From the NCBI GenBank assembly GCA_002506745.1, contig DAYE01000031.1, positions 3,574 to 12,640 on the forward strand: a stretch of 9,067 nucleotides of DNA, given 5' to 3'. Source of the stretch: Euryarchaeota archaeon UBA33. GTDB taxonomy: Archaea > Thermoplasmatota > E2 > DHVEG-1. A model generated the notes under the pieces. It was not told the DNA's origin. It searched no databases and worked only from the letters and a program-made list of their open reading frames with translations. Below are positions 1 through 5,616 of this stretch, in pieces (position 1 is the first letter of the stretch; each line of letters starts with the position of its first letter). The position numbers were made by a program, and so were the translations under genes.

Positions 1-1
1 T

Positions 2-181
2 CAACGGGAAAAAAAGACCCGGCAAGGAACAGAGGAAGCAGATGAACCGGTAAAAGGCATCAAAGGAATACTCAAACATATCACTTCAAGGTTTCGACAT
101 AAGAACTCTGATGAGTCTGAATCAAGCGGTGGAATCGGTGATAAAATAAAAGGGATATTCAGGAGAAAAAACAAAGATTAA
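2..181 (+). CDS. 3' end of an unidentified protein with a basic, repeated C-terminal tail (partial)
   Basis: The frame starting at base 2 is open from the window edge to a TAA at 179-181, giving the last 59 residues of a protein whose start lies outside. The tail is very hydrophilic. It holds two similar basic modules, VKGIKGILKH and DKIKGIFRRK, separated by a Ser/Glu/Gly-rich linker. Each module could form a short amphipathic helix, as in membrane-surface or nucleic-acid-binding tails, but no domain can be named from this piece. It converges on the minus-strand winged-helix gene 19 bases away. That the frame is coding is inferred from its openness, its composition and its stop just before the next gene; function is unknown. 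Confidence 0.55.
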   Translation, partial: QREKKTRQGTEEADEPVKGIKGILKHITSRFRHKNSDESESSGGIGDKIKGIFRRKNKD

Positions 182-200
182 CGAAAGAGTTCTACTTGTT

Positions 201-617
201 TTATTTTAACCAAAAGAGTATCTTTTTCTCATCGATGTTTCGAACCGCCCCATCGACTTTTCCTTCTCGCGCAAGCCAACCTACCGCAGTAAAAACATCC
301 TGCTCGATAATCCGAGATAATAGTGAGAGGGACTGTGTGTCGACTTCACCCCAGATTTCCAATGTCCGCCAAATCTTGCCAGCATCTTTCCCAATCGTAG
401 GGGCAAGATTCGTTTCACCTAACAGATAGGTGTTGTTCTCTTTGCGTATCTTGTTTTCACGGGCAAGCCATCCTATGGCTGCATGAAGTTGTTTATCTGT
501 TAATTGCGTAAACGAGAGAAGTTCTGATTCGGACAAATCTCCTTTCTCGTGAAGGGTTCGCCAAACAGTTCCTGCTTGCTCACCGAACGACGAAACAATG
601 CCACTCAAATAGTTCAC
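201..617 (-). CDS. Tandem winged-helix protein, DUF2582-like (two wHTH repeats), paralogue 1
   Basis: A 138-residue protein if begun at the GTG at 617. It has two copies of a winged-helix unit, each with the pattern AG..W.TL....G and ending in GWLARE at residues 49-54 and 113-118, a 64-residue period. This resembles the DUF2582 winged-helix family found in archaea and Bacteroidetes, usually taken as DNA-binding, though no target is known. An ATG at 656 would add 13 residues, but the TATA-like TATATAAT lies right at that ATG (646-653), so transcription should begin near 624. The GTG start also gives an N-terminus matching the paralogue at 3623-4030, with which it shares roughly half its residues. 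A second candidate start is ATG 635. It diverges from the carbonic anhydrase gene. Confidence 0.82.
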   Translation of the reverse strand: MNYLSGIVSSFGEQAGTVWRTLHEKGDLSESELLSFTQLTDKQLHAAIGWLARENKIRKENNTYLLGETNLAPTIGKDAGKIWRTLEIWGEVDTQSLSLLSRIIEQDVFTAVGWLAREGKVDGAVRNIDEKKILFWLK

Positions 618-645
618 ACTCAAAAAGAGAAGCATGCTTTTGATG

Positions 646-653
646 ATTATATA
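646..653 (-). promoter_or_regulatory. TATA box of winged-helix gene 1
   Basis: The minus strand reads TATATAAT here. A start of transcription about 25 bases downstream falls near 624, just before the GTG at 617, so the message would have almost no leader. The same TATATAATC core precedes the paralogue at 4030. Confidence 0.5.
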
Positions 654-661
654 CATTTTGT

Positions 662-668
662 TTTATAT
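662..668 (+). promoter_or_regulatory. TATA box of the carbonic anhydrase gene
   Basis: The plus strand reads TTTATAT, 69 bases before the ATG at 737. Transcription would start near 690, giving a leader of about 45 bases. This box is back to back with the minus-strand TATA at 646-653, so the two divergent genes share a very compact control region. Confidence 0.45.
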
Positions 669-722
669 GAAAAAAATACAGACGAGAGAAACTATAAGAC
701 ATGCTTTTATGTTTCCTACGAT

Positions 723-731
723 GAGGTTATC
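723..731 (+). promoter_or_regulatory. Ribosome binding site of the carbonic anhydrase gene
   Basis: GAGGTTATC differs at one base from the ideal archaeal GAGGTGATC. GAGGT ends nine bases before the ATG at 737, which fixes that start. Confidence 0.65.
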
Positions 732-736
732 CTTTT

Positions 737-1255
737 ATGCCAAAAATCCATGAATCTAGTTACATTGCTTCGAATGCAATGATTATCGGAAATGTGACAA
801 TCGGGAAGAACTGTGGGGTGTATCCTCATGCGGTGATTCGTGGGGATGAAAACGCTATTGTGATTGGGGATGGCTCGAATATTCAAGATTGCTGTGTTCT
901 TCATACTGACGCTGATCATCAGGTAAACATTGGAAAAAATGTCACGGTCGGTCATGCAGCAGTGATTCATGGGGCGACCATAGCAGATGATTGTCTCATC
1001 GGTATTCAAGCAACGGTGTTAAATGGCGCACAAATTCAGTCTGGTTCTATCATTGGGGCTTGTGCTCTGGTTACTGAAAATATGGTCGTTCCTCAGCATA
1101 GCCTTGTCCTGGGTGTTCCAGGCAAGGTCATCAAACAAGACCCGCAGTTCATTGATGTCATAAGAAACAACGCTGAGACTTATCGGAACCTCGCCCAGAA
1201 ACATAAACAAGGGATATACCCTGTTCATCTACCAAAAGATGAAGCATCTCGATAA
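737..1255 (+). CDS. Gamma-class carbonic anhydrase family protein (CamH/YrdA type)
   Basis: A 172-residue left-handed beta-helix protein made of hexapeptide repeats (for example IGNVTIGKN and GATIADDCLIG). The three zinc or iron ligands of gamma carbonic anhydrases are present: His56 in CVLHTD, and His73 and His78 in VGHAAVIHG. The conserved Arg35 and Asp37 of RGDE and Asn48/Gln50 of SNIQD are also there. The family hydrates CO2 to bicarbonate as a cytoplasmic trimer with active sites between subunits. It lacks the N-terminal signal and the acidic loop of the archetypal Cam from Methanosarcina, so it belongs to the shorter CamH/YrdA group, of which some members show little or no carbonic anhydrase activity. 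The start is supported by a Shine-Dalgarno sequence. It converges on the cold-shock gene, nine bases away. Confidence 0.92.
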   Translation: MPKIHESSYIASNAMIIGNVTIGKNCGVYPHAVIRGDENAIVIGDGSNIQDCCVLHTDADHQVNIGKNVTVGHAAVIHGATIADDCLIGIQATVLNGAQIQSGSIIGACALVTENMVVPQHSLVLGVPGKVIKQDPQFIDVIRNNAETYRNLAQKHKQGIYPVHLPKDEASR

Positions 1256-1277
1256 AAAATCTGTTTATAGTTTTTTT
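1254..1277. terminator. Overlapping T-tracts of two convergent genes
   Basis: The carbonic anhydrase stop is followed on the plus strand by T7 at 1271-1277. The cold-shock stop is followed on the minus strand by T6, seen as A6 at 1254-1259. T-tracts are the main archaeal termination signal; no stable hairpin is obvious. Confidence 0.35.
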
Positions 1278-1459
1278 ATATTGACTGCTTGCAGTCCTTT
1301 GTCAGTTGTGTCAACCTGGTATTCGACATTCTCACCAGGGAGTAGGAAAATATCGAAAAACGGGATAGCTGATTTATGGACAAAGATGGTATGTCCATCA
1401 TTGCCGCGGATAAAACCAAATCCTTTTCGGATATCATAAAATTTTACAATTCCTTTCAT
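1265..1459 (-). CDS. Cold-shock domain protein (CspA-like)
   Basis: A 64-residue single cold-shock domain. RNP1 is KGFGFI at residues 12-17 and RNP2 is IFVHKS at 25-30. The usual ending PGE.V.......KG..A.N is also present. The fold is a five-strand OB barrel that binds single-stranded RNA or DNA and melts RNA structure. The usual aromatic KWFN near the N-terminus reads KFYD here. The start at 1459 is decided by a perfect AGGAGGTGA at 1467-1475; an upstream in-frame ATG at 1492 would put this site inside the coding region. Cold-shock domains are common in bacteria and patchy in archaea, so old transfer from bacteria is possible. The four-cysteine gene lies 64 bases upstream on the same strand. 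Confidence 0.93.
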   Translation of the reverse strand: MKGIVKFYDIRKGFGFIRGNDGHTIFVHKSAIPFFDIFLLPGENVEYQVDTTDKGLQAVNIKKL

Positions 1460-1466
1460 AGTACAT

Positions 1467-1475
1467 TCACCTCCT
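1467..1475 (-). promoter_or_regulatory. Strong ribosome binding site of the cold-shock gene
   Basis: The minus strand reads AGGAGGTGA, fully complementary to the 16S rRNA tail, seven bases before the ATG at 1459. It is the strongest such site in the window and fixes the start. Confidence 0.85.
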
Positions 1476-1490
1476 GTTAGTATTAGATTC

Positions 1491-1525
1491 AAAAAAAAGA
1501 GATATCAAAATGTGTGTTCGTATCT
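1491..1525 (-). terminator. Possible terminator between the four-cysteine gene and the cold-shock gene
   Basis: On the minus strand AGATA (1521-1525) can pair with TATCT (1500-1504), followed at once by T8 (1491-1498). The first half overlaps the stop of the four-cysteine gene. The stem is short with a long loop, so the T8 is the stronger part. The same AT-rich bases could alternatively belong to the cold-shock promoter. Confidence 0.3.
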
Positions 1526-1700
1526 AAAACGAATGGCTACAGTTCTTACAATTCTTTTGTGCGTCTGAGCCTGTTCGTATCGAATATTGCGCACAGTGTT
1601 CGTGTTCATAGACTGGACGTTGTAGAACGTTACATCGAATGACAGTCTTTGTAAATGATTCTTGATTCCTTCTTCTTTGGTTATTTGATCTTGGGTTCAT
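1524..1700 (-). CDS. Small four-cysteine, probably zinc-binding protein
   Basis: A 58-residue protein, very basic at the N-terminus (QRRRNQ at 8-13) and with cysteines 23, 36, 51 and 54 in the order C-x12-C-x14-C-x2-C. The stretch VYEHEHC adds two histidines. The closing CKNC and the spacing suggest a single zinc site in a small treble-clef or ribbon-like fold. I do not recognise the family. The start at 1700 is chosen over the in-frame ATG at 1745 because GGAG lies at 1709-1712, eight bases upstream. That GGAG is itself in a small hairpin. The basic, zinc-binding character and the cold-shock neighbour would fit an RNA- or ribosome-associated role, which is inference only. Confidence 0.6.
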   Translation of the reverse strand: MNPRSNNQRRRNQESFTKTVIRCNVLQRPVYEHEHCAQYSIRTGSDAQKNCKNCSHSF

Positions 1701-1708
1701 AGTTAATT

Positions 1709-1722
1709 CTCCATAGGTGGAG
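1709..1722 (-). promoter_or_regulatory. Hairpin covering the ribosome binding site of the four-cysteine gene
   Basis: The minus strand reads CTCCA-CCTA-TGGAG, a perfect five-base-pair stem with a four-base loop. The GGAG in the 3' arm is the presumed ribosome binding site. The stem could limit translation, but it is short. Confidence 0.4.
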
Positions 1723-1821
1723 GCATATTTGTAAAGAAAAAACAATAAATTTCAAAAATCCGTATTTGTTGGAAAATGAAATGTTATTTTCTCTTCTCTT
1801 GTGGACCCTTAAAGAACCAGT

Positions 1822-1831
1822 CTTTTATATA
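1822..1831 (-). promoter_or_regulatory. TATA box, probably of the four-cysteine gene
   Basis: The minus strand reads TATATAAAAG, a near-ideal archaeal TATA box. Transcription would start near 1800, giving a leader of about 100 bases before the ATG at 1700. A weaker TATA-like site nearer the gene, at about 1745-1751, is the alternative. Confidence 0.45.
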
Positions 1832-1841
1832 GTTTTGCATC

Positions 1842-1861
1842 AGATACTGTCAATCGTATCT
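1842..1861. repeat. Perfect inverted repeat AGATAC-N8-GTATCT
   Basis: Two six-base arms (1842-1847 and 1856-1861) with an eight-base spacer lie about 10 bases upstream of the minus-strand TATA box at 1822-1831 and 25 bases past the protease stop. The position suits an upstream activator site. With no T-tract after it, it is not a convincing terminator. Confidence 0.35.
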
Positions 1862-1885
1862 TATGTGATGAGTCCGACTGTGTCT

Positions 1886-3358
1886 TTATCCTGGTTTTTC
1901 AAAATAGGTCAAATCGATATTTTCCCAGTCGTCATAATCGATTTTACCATGAGAACCATCTGAGTAATCCAGGATGGAATAGGTGTATCGGTAATTCATG
2001 ATACTTTTATAATTTCCCCAGATGTACCAACCGAGTTTAAACGGACTGCCTGTCAATCTGTTATCGCATCCGAATGGTTCTCCGAATCGTATCCCGAAAT
2101 TATGTCCCATCTCATGGATGATCAGTGATGCTGTGATGTACTCTGTTGATTTGAAGGGCAGCTTCGCTTTTTTTTCTACAAGTGTATTGGCTATCGCAAA
2201 AGCATCTGTACCCGGGTTGTATCCCCAGTAGGGAGCGACATCTCCACTAAACCCGTATCCTTTCGGGGTTTGATCATGGACGAAAATAACATAGTGGAAT
2301 ACCCCGCGTCGCCAATCATTTGAATTATTATGTAAAAAATAGTTGTTCCAGATAGCTCGGATTTCCTCAAAGTTGCAATCAGCATCGTAGGGGACTATTT
2401 CTCCTCCATTGAGTTGACCAGTATCAAAATGAAAGACGATGTTTCTTCTATGAAAAGGGGTTTGAACCAACTCTAAGGCTTCTTGTGATACATTCCGTAT
2501 CTCACCATTTGATTCTTGCATGTAGTCGATCTCAAGGAACACATCTTTTCTAAACGGGTCGGAACCAAAATTGTATGTCTTGTATTCTTCAATGTTGTTT
2601 ATACTATCTCGGTCAGGGTCGATATTCTCATGGTCATCCCATACGAATGGATTGAAACCATACCTGTGCTCCCACTCAATTGGGATCCCATCTGCATCAG
2701 CATCACTGCCAATATCGTTTTTTGTTGGGTCTGTACCATAGACATTTGTTTCTACCCAATAGGGGAGTCCATCGTTATCAAAATCATTTTGATGAATAGA
2801 AAACCACAATTCACAATCGTTTTCGTCTTTGTAGATACTCCCATCCGCGCTACCGCTGACTCTACCGTACCCTGTAACGTCTGCATTATTATTATCCCCG
2901 CTCCATCGCCCGATGCTGACATCATATGTTAGCTGGATATCGAGCCCTAATCCATTGATATTTGGGTCTTTACTGATATCACATTGTTTGTTGTCATCTC
3001 CATCAGCATCCCATAGTTGTATTGTCACATCTACTGTTTTCTTATCATCTGGAACATCTGTTGTGACCGTATAACAATTATACAAATAGTCTGTATTATT
3101 CCAGACTGGACTTGTAAATTCCACATCGTTGATAAACATTTTAACAAAAAAATCAGCCTTGGAAAAAGGGTCTATTTTATCTAATGCTCTAATCGCTTGG
3201 ATATCAACAGTGATGTTAATATCTATGAGTGGATCATAATCAATAAGCTGAATTTGCTTATTTTCTTTATTAATAAATTGTTTTGAAGATGTTGTCGAAA
3301 CAAAGATCAAAATAAAAACAATTATTATACAAGAAATAAAATGAATTACTTTTTTCAT
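1886..3358 (-). CDS. Secreted metzincin-like metalloprotease with a C2-like domain and calcium-binding repeats
   Basis: A 490-residue exported protein. Residues 1-22 are a Sec signal peptide or membrane anchor. Residues about 45-190 resemble a secreted C2-like beta-sandwich (QLWDADGDDNKQCDIS, with acidic Ca-binding positions). Residues 192-260 carry three Asp-rich loops like thrombospondin type 3 or dockerin repeats (DFDNDG, DADADG, DPDRDS). A C-terminal protease domain has HEMGH at 415-419 with Glu416 as base, Gly422, and a Met-turn SIMNY at 452-456. In a standard metzincin HExxHxxGxxH/D the third ligand would be residue 425, which is Phe here; Asp432 in GCDN is a possible substitute. Mature cysteines at 95, 126, 182, 328 and 431 may form disulfides outside the cell. 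It likely degrades proteins or peptides externally, unless the active site is inactive. Confidence 0.85.
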   Translation of the reverse strand: MKKVIHFISCIIIVFILIFVSTTSSKQFINKENKQIQLIDYDPLIDINITVDIQAIRALDKIDPFSKADFFVKMFINDVEFTSPVWNNTDYLYNCYTVTTDVPDDKKTVDVTIQLWDADGDDNKQCDISKDPNINGLGLDIQLTYDVSIGRWSGDNNNADVTGYGRVSGSADGSIYKDENDCELWFSIHQNDFDNDGLPYWVETNVYGTDPTKNDIGSDADADGIPIEWEHRYGFNPFVWDDHENIDPDRDSINNIEEYKTYNFGSDPFRKDVFLEIDYMQESNGEIRNVSQEALELVQTPFHRRNIVFHFDTGQLNGGEIVPYDADCNFEEIRAIWNNYFLHNNSNDWRRGVFHYVIFVHDQTPKGYGFSGDVAPYWGYNPGTDAFAIANTLVEKKAKLPFKSTEYITASLIIHEMGHNFGIRFGEPFGCDNRLTGSPFKLGWYIWGNYKSIMNYRYTYSILDYSDGSHGKIDYDDWENIDLTYFEKPG

Positions 3359-3390
3359 GGAAGCCCCGGGAACAATGTATACATAAAAAG

Positions 3391-3404
3391 TTTATATAAT
3401 TTTC
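3391..3404 (-). promoter_or_regulatory. Promoter of the secreted protease (shared motif)
   Basis: The minus strand reads GAAAATTATATAAA, a BRE plus TATA box. Transcription would start near 3368, leaving a leader of about ten bases and no clear ribosome binding site. The same 14 bases occur upstream of both exported paralogues (5495-5508 and 6337-6350). The rest of the 3359-3622 gap is AT-rich and shows no further gene. Confidence 0.6.
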
Positions 3405-3554
3405 AGTTCAAATATATTATATTTATTTTTTAATTTTATCATTTTATCATTACCTGTTCATATGATTGTATTAGGAGAAACTTTCAATCTGGCATGCCAA
3501 TAGACATACACAACCTTATACATCATGTGACTTCATGGTGTAATAAACCAATGT

Positions 3555-3602
3555 AAAAAAAACAGAAAGATAAGAAGATAGGAGGTTTTACTCCTGTCTA
3601 TC
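3555..3602 (-). terminator. Hairpin plus T8 terminator of winged-helix gene 2
   Basis: Starting 21 bases after the stop at 3623, the minus strand reads GATA-gaca-GGAG, a six-base loop, then CTCC-TATC (3577-3602). It is followed by a pyrimidine-rich run ending in T8 (3555-3562). The eight-pair stem has a four-base bulge. Hairpin and T-tract together make it the best terminator in the window. Confidence 0.5.
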
Positions 3603-3622
3603 CAAATGAGTGACAAAATTGA

Positions 3623-4030
3623 TTATTTTAAAGTAACCTTAATTTTTGGTTCCTTTGATTTAATTTTTTGGCATTTGACTTTGTTTTCTCTGGCAAGCCA
3701 TCCAAGGGCAGTGTATGCGTCAACCTCGGTGATCTGCGCAAGTTTTGCTATCGTTGAGATATCCACTTCACCTTGTTTAGCGACGGTATTCCAGACTTTC
3801 CCAGCATCAGTACCAATCTTTGGGGTTAAGTTGGTTTGCCCGAGTTTGTACATATTGTTTTCTCGGCAGATCTTGCCTTCTCGTGCGAGCCAGCCGATAG
3901 CGGTCCAGAGTTCGTCACCTTTTAGTTGTGTGTTTTGACGTAATGCTTCCTCTTTTAATGGACCTTTTGTATCGAGAGTCTTCCAGATTTTACCAGCATT
4001 CCATCCAAATTCATCTATTAGTGTTTTCAT
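3623..4030 (-). CDS. Tandem winged-helix protein, DUF2582-like, paralogue 2
   Basis: A 135-residue protein with two winged-helix repeats, each running from AGK.W.T to GWLARE (46-51 and 110-115), again with a 64-residue period. The tail is lysine-rich (residues 117-135), as in a nucleic-acid-binding extension. It aligns end to end with the protein at 201-617, with about half the residues identical, and the two are closer to each other than their own halves are. The start at ATG 4030 has GAGGT at 4037-4041, six bases upstream, and a TATA box further up. The family is considered DNA-binding by fold; no target or ligand is visible. It lies 72 bases downstream of the YgjP-type gene but has its own promoter. 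Confidence 0.88.
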   Translation of the reverse strand: MKTLIDEFGWNAGKIWKTLDTKGPLKEEALRQNTQLKGDELWTAIGWLAREGKICRENNMYKLGQTNLTPKIGTDAGKVWNTVAKQGEVDISTIAKLAQITEVDAYTALGWLARENKVKCQKIKSKEPKIKVTLK

Positions 4031-4064
4031 AACCTAACCTCACTCATGGAGGATATCTGATACA

Positions 4065-4081
4065 GGATTATATATATTTTC
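4065..4081 (-). promoter_or_regulatory. Promoter of winged-helix gene 2
   Basis: The minus strand reads GAAAATATATATAATCC, a BRE/TATA element. Transcription would start near 4045, about 15 bases before the ATG at 4030, just upstream of the ribosome binding site at 4037-4041. Confidence 0.55.
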
Positions 4082-4102
4082 TTTTTAGAAGAAGTATAGT
4101 GT

Positions 4103-4660
4103 CTATTGTCCCTCTATTTCAGATAAAATATTTTCTCCGGGTGGAGATTCTGTTTCTTCTGCTATTTGTTCATTTCCGAGTGCGATGAGGTATCCTTTTG
4201 CCCGTTCCGCATACTTGTATCGATCGACTGTTTCCCAGAATTTTTTCGAATGATCAGGGTAGATGAGGTGTGCTAGCTCATGGATGATGATATAATCCTG
4301 TACCCAGGATGGCATGGTTTTCACTCGTTCCGAGACGCGAATGGATTTATCGAGTGAGGTGCAACTTCCATACCGTGAGTTTTGATTCGTTACGAACCGT
4401 ATCGAAAAATTCAAAGTCCCGTTGAAATATTTTTTGTTAAGCTCCTGAGCACGCTCTATCAACCATCCATCACTTTGTCGCATGGTTTTTTTCTGCGCCC
4501 ATCGTTCGTTCCTCTTAATCATTCGTTCTATCCATTTCTGCTCCTCTTTTGGGTTCATGCCTGCAGGAAGGTAGATCCAGAGACGACCGTTTCCTGACTT
4601 CGTCTGGATTGTCTTTTTTCGCCGTCGACTCCGAATGATTGTTACCTGGGAAGGTGTCAT
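4103..4660 (-). CDS. YgjP/SprT-like zinc metallopeptidase (DUF45, M48-like)
   Basis: A 185-residue cytoplasmic protein of the YgjP-like family. The N-terminus has the family's strand with RSRRRKKTI, followed by a charged helical region. The core SRYGSC (95-100) corresponds to the usual RWGSC. The zinc site is HELAH at 127-131 with the third ligand His137 in DHSKKFW. Family members are predicted gluzincin-type peptidases; several sit beside restriction-modification or DNA-repair genes, but none is seen here. The residues after about 165 form an acidic, probably disordered tail. The ATG at 4660 is preferred over the in-frame ATG at 4678 because a TATA box at 4688-4694 places the transcript start near 4664, so the message would be leaderless. 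Confidence 0.88.
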   Translation of the reverse strand: MTPSQVTIIRSRRRKKTIQTKSGNGRLWIYLPAGMNPKEEQKWIERMIKRNERWAQKKTMRQSDGWLIERAQELNKKYFNGTLNFSIRFVTNQNSRYGSCTSLDKSIRVSERVKTMPSWVQDYIIIHELAHLIYPDHSKKFWETVDRYKYAERAKGYLIALGNEQIAEETESPPGENILSEIEGQ

Positions 4661-4687
4661 AATCAGTATCCGGAACAAAAAAGCATC

Positions 4688-4694
4688 TTATAAT
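4688..4694 (-). promoter_or_regulatory. TATA box of the YgjP-type gene
   Basis: The minus strand reads TTATAAG. Its spacing predicts a transcript start near 4664, four bases before the ATG at 4660, and argues against the upstream ATG at 4678. Confidence 0.45.
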
Positions 4695-4714
4695 GATTTT
4701 TTAACCGCACTTCA

Positions 4715-4745
4715 GAAAAAACAAAAAGAAAAAAAAGGGAAAAAA
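4715..4745 (-). terminator. T-rich terminator of exported paralogue A
   Basis: From 12 bases after the stop at 4758, the minus strand runs through successive T-tracts (T6, then T8, T5 and T6). No hairpin is needed for archaeal termination of this kind. Confidence 0.5.
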
Positions 4746-4757
4746 GTGAGGAGTGTT

Positions 4758-5435
4758 CTATTTATTCATCGGAGAAAGATCAAGTCCCCGAACAGTGCTG
4801 GTAAAGCCGAAGAACATGGTGATGGCTTTATCTGCGATAGACCCGGATCGGTGAATGTATAATCCTTTGAAATCTGTCATAAACCCGATCTGTCTACCGG
4901 TGAACATCTTAATGCCGAATGGGTAGGGGTCGATAATGATCGTCCGGCTGTTGAGGATAAGGTTGGATCGTCCTGAGTAGAACCAAAAGGTGGATGGTCG
5001 AACGATGTTGAGTTTGTTTTTCCCTAATGAGAGGAATTTGTTGGTAAATCCCCAGCTCATGATAAAGACGTTTTTTCTGAGCGGGCGGAGTTGATTTATT
5101 TTGTAGTTGAAATCAATCCCTTTAATAGTGAGTGAGAGTAAGAAAACCAGGAAAGGATGCCGACCGTTCTGCCCTATGAAGCTTTGAACAATATCAACAA
5201 GGTTAGTACGTGAGGTTGCTGTGGACATCTTCTCAATCAGATCTGGAAGGAACTTCTGCATGGAGACTATCTCAGCTCTGGTGAGTTGCAATTGTTGCAC
5301 GGCACCGATGCTCGTTGCTTCTATTTTTTCCTGTAGTTTGTCCTGAACAGTAAGTTGGGCTGTTACTGGGTTAAATATAACTCCCAGAAAAAGAAGAATT
5401 ACGCCTATTGCAAGTAGTCCTTTTATTTTGGTCAT
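4758..5435 (-). CDS. Exported protein of an unrecognised family, paralogue A
   Basis: A 225-residue protein with a Sec signal peptide: MTKIK, a hydrophobic stretch at 6-22, and a likely cleavage after Ala26 in VTAQ. The mature N-terminal part (27-85) is helical and Gln-rich. From about 105 on it looks like a beta-rich domain with FIMSWGF (124-130), TFWFYSGRS (149-157), YPFGIKM (171-177), QIGFM (182-186), FKGLYI (189-194) and DLSPMNK at the end. The second half aligns with the next gene upstream, so the two are tandem duplicates. There are no cysteines in the mature protein and no catalytic motif, so enzymatic function cannot be proposed. GAGGG at 5443-5447 supports the start at 5435. The promoter core is identical to that of paralogue B. 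Confidence 0.75.
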   Translation of the reverse strand: MTKIKGLLAIGVILLFLGVIFNPVTAQLTVQDKLQEKIEATSIGAVQQLQLTRAEIVSMQKFLPDLIEKMSTATSRTNLVDIVQSFIGQNGRHPFLVFLLSLTIKGIDFNYKINQLRPLRKNVFIMSWGFTNKFLSLGKNKLNIVRPSTFWFYSGRSNLILNSRTIIIDPYPFGIKMFTGRQIGFMTDFKGLYIHRSGSIADKAITMFFGFTSTVRGLDLSPMNK

Positions 5436-5491
5436 ATTTTTACCCTCGTTATCGAATTTGTATTTCTTCGATTAAATGTATATTATCTTCA

Positions 5492-5509
5492 GTATTTATA
5501 TAATTTTCT
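5492..5509 (-). promoter_or_regulatory. Promoter of exported paralogue A (shared motif)
   Basis: Contains GAAAATTATATAAA (5495-5508 on the minus strand). The full 18 bases are identical to 6334-6351 before paralogue B. Transcription would start near 5472, giving a leader of about 37 bases. Confidence 0.6.
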
Positions 5510-5578
5510 ACGTTGGGTAAGGCAATTGTCGAATTTCTCCTCCTAATATGCACTTCTAGTACACAGATTATGGTTTAA

Positions 5579-5605
5579 GAAAAAAGAAGAAGAAAGGAAC
5601 AAAAA
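5579..5605 (-). terminator. T-rich terminator of exported paralogue B
   Basis: From 12 bases after the stop at 5617, the minus strand is pyrimidine-rich with T5 and T6 tracts. It probably separates the transcripts of the two paralogues. Confidence 0.4.
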
Positions 5606-5616
5606 TTATGAAGGAT

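Noticed and set aside
1766..1963. A 65-codon plus-strand hydrophobic frame between the four-cysteine gene and the protease
   Set aside because: It overlaps the protease C-terminus, has no ribosome site, and its hydrophobicity comes from T-rich complement sequence.
2516..2932. A 138-codon plus-strand frame inside the protease gene
   Set aside because: It is antisense to the calcium-binding repeats, whose Asp/Asn codons read as Ile/Val on the other strand, which explains its membrane-like look.
3420..3465. AT-rich stretch with repeated TTTATCATT units as a possible repeat element or origin
   Set aside because: Only two short imperfect copies are seen, with no origin-binding motifs or replication gene nearby.
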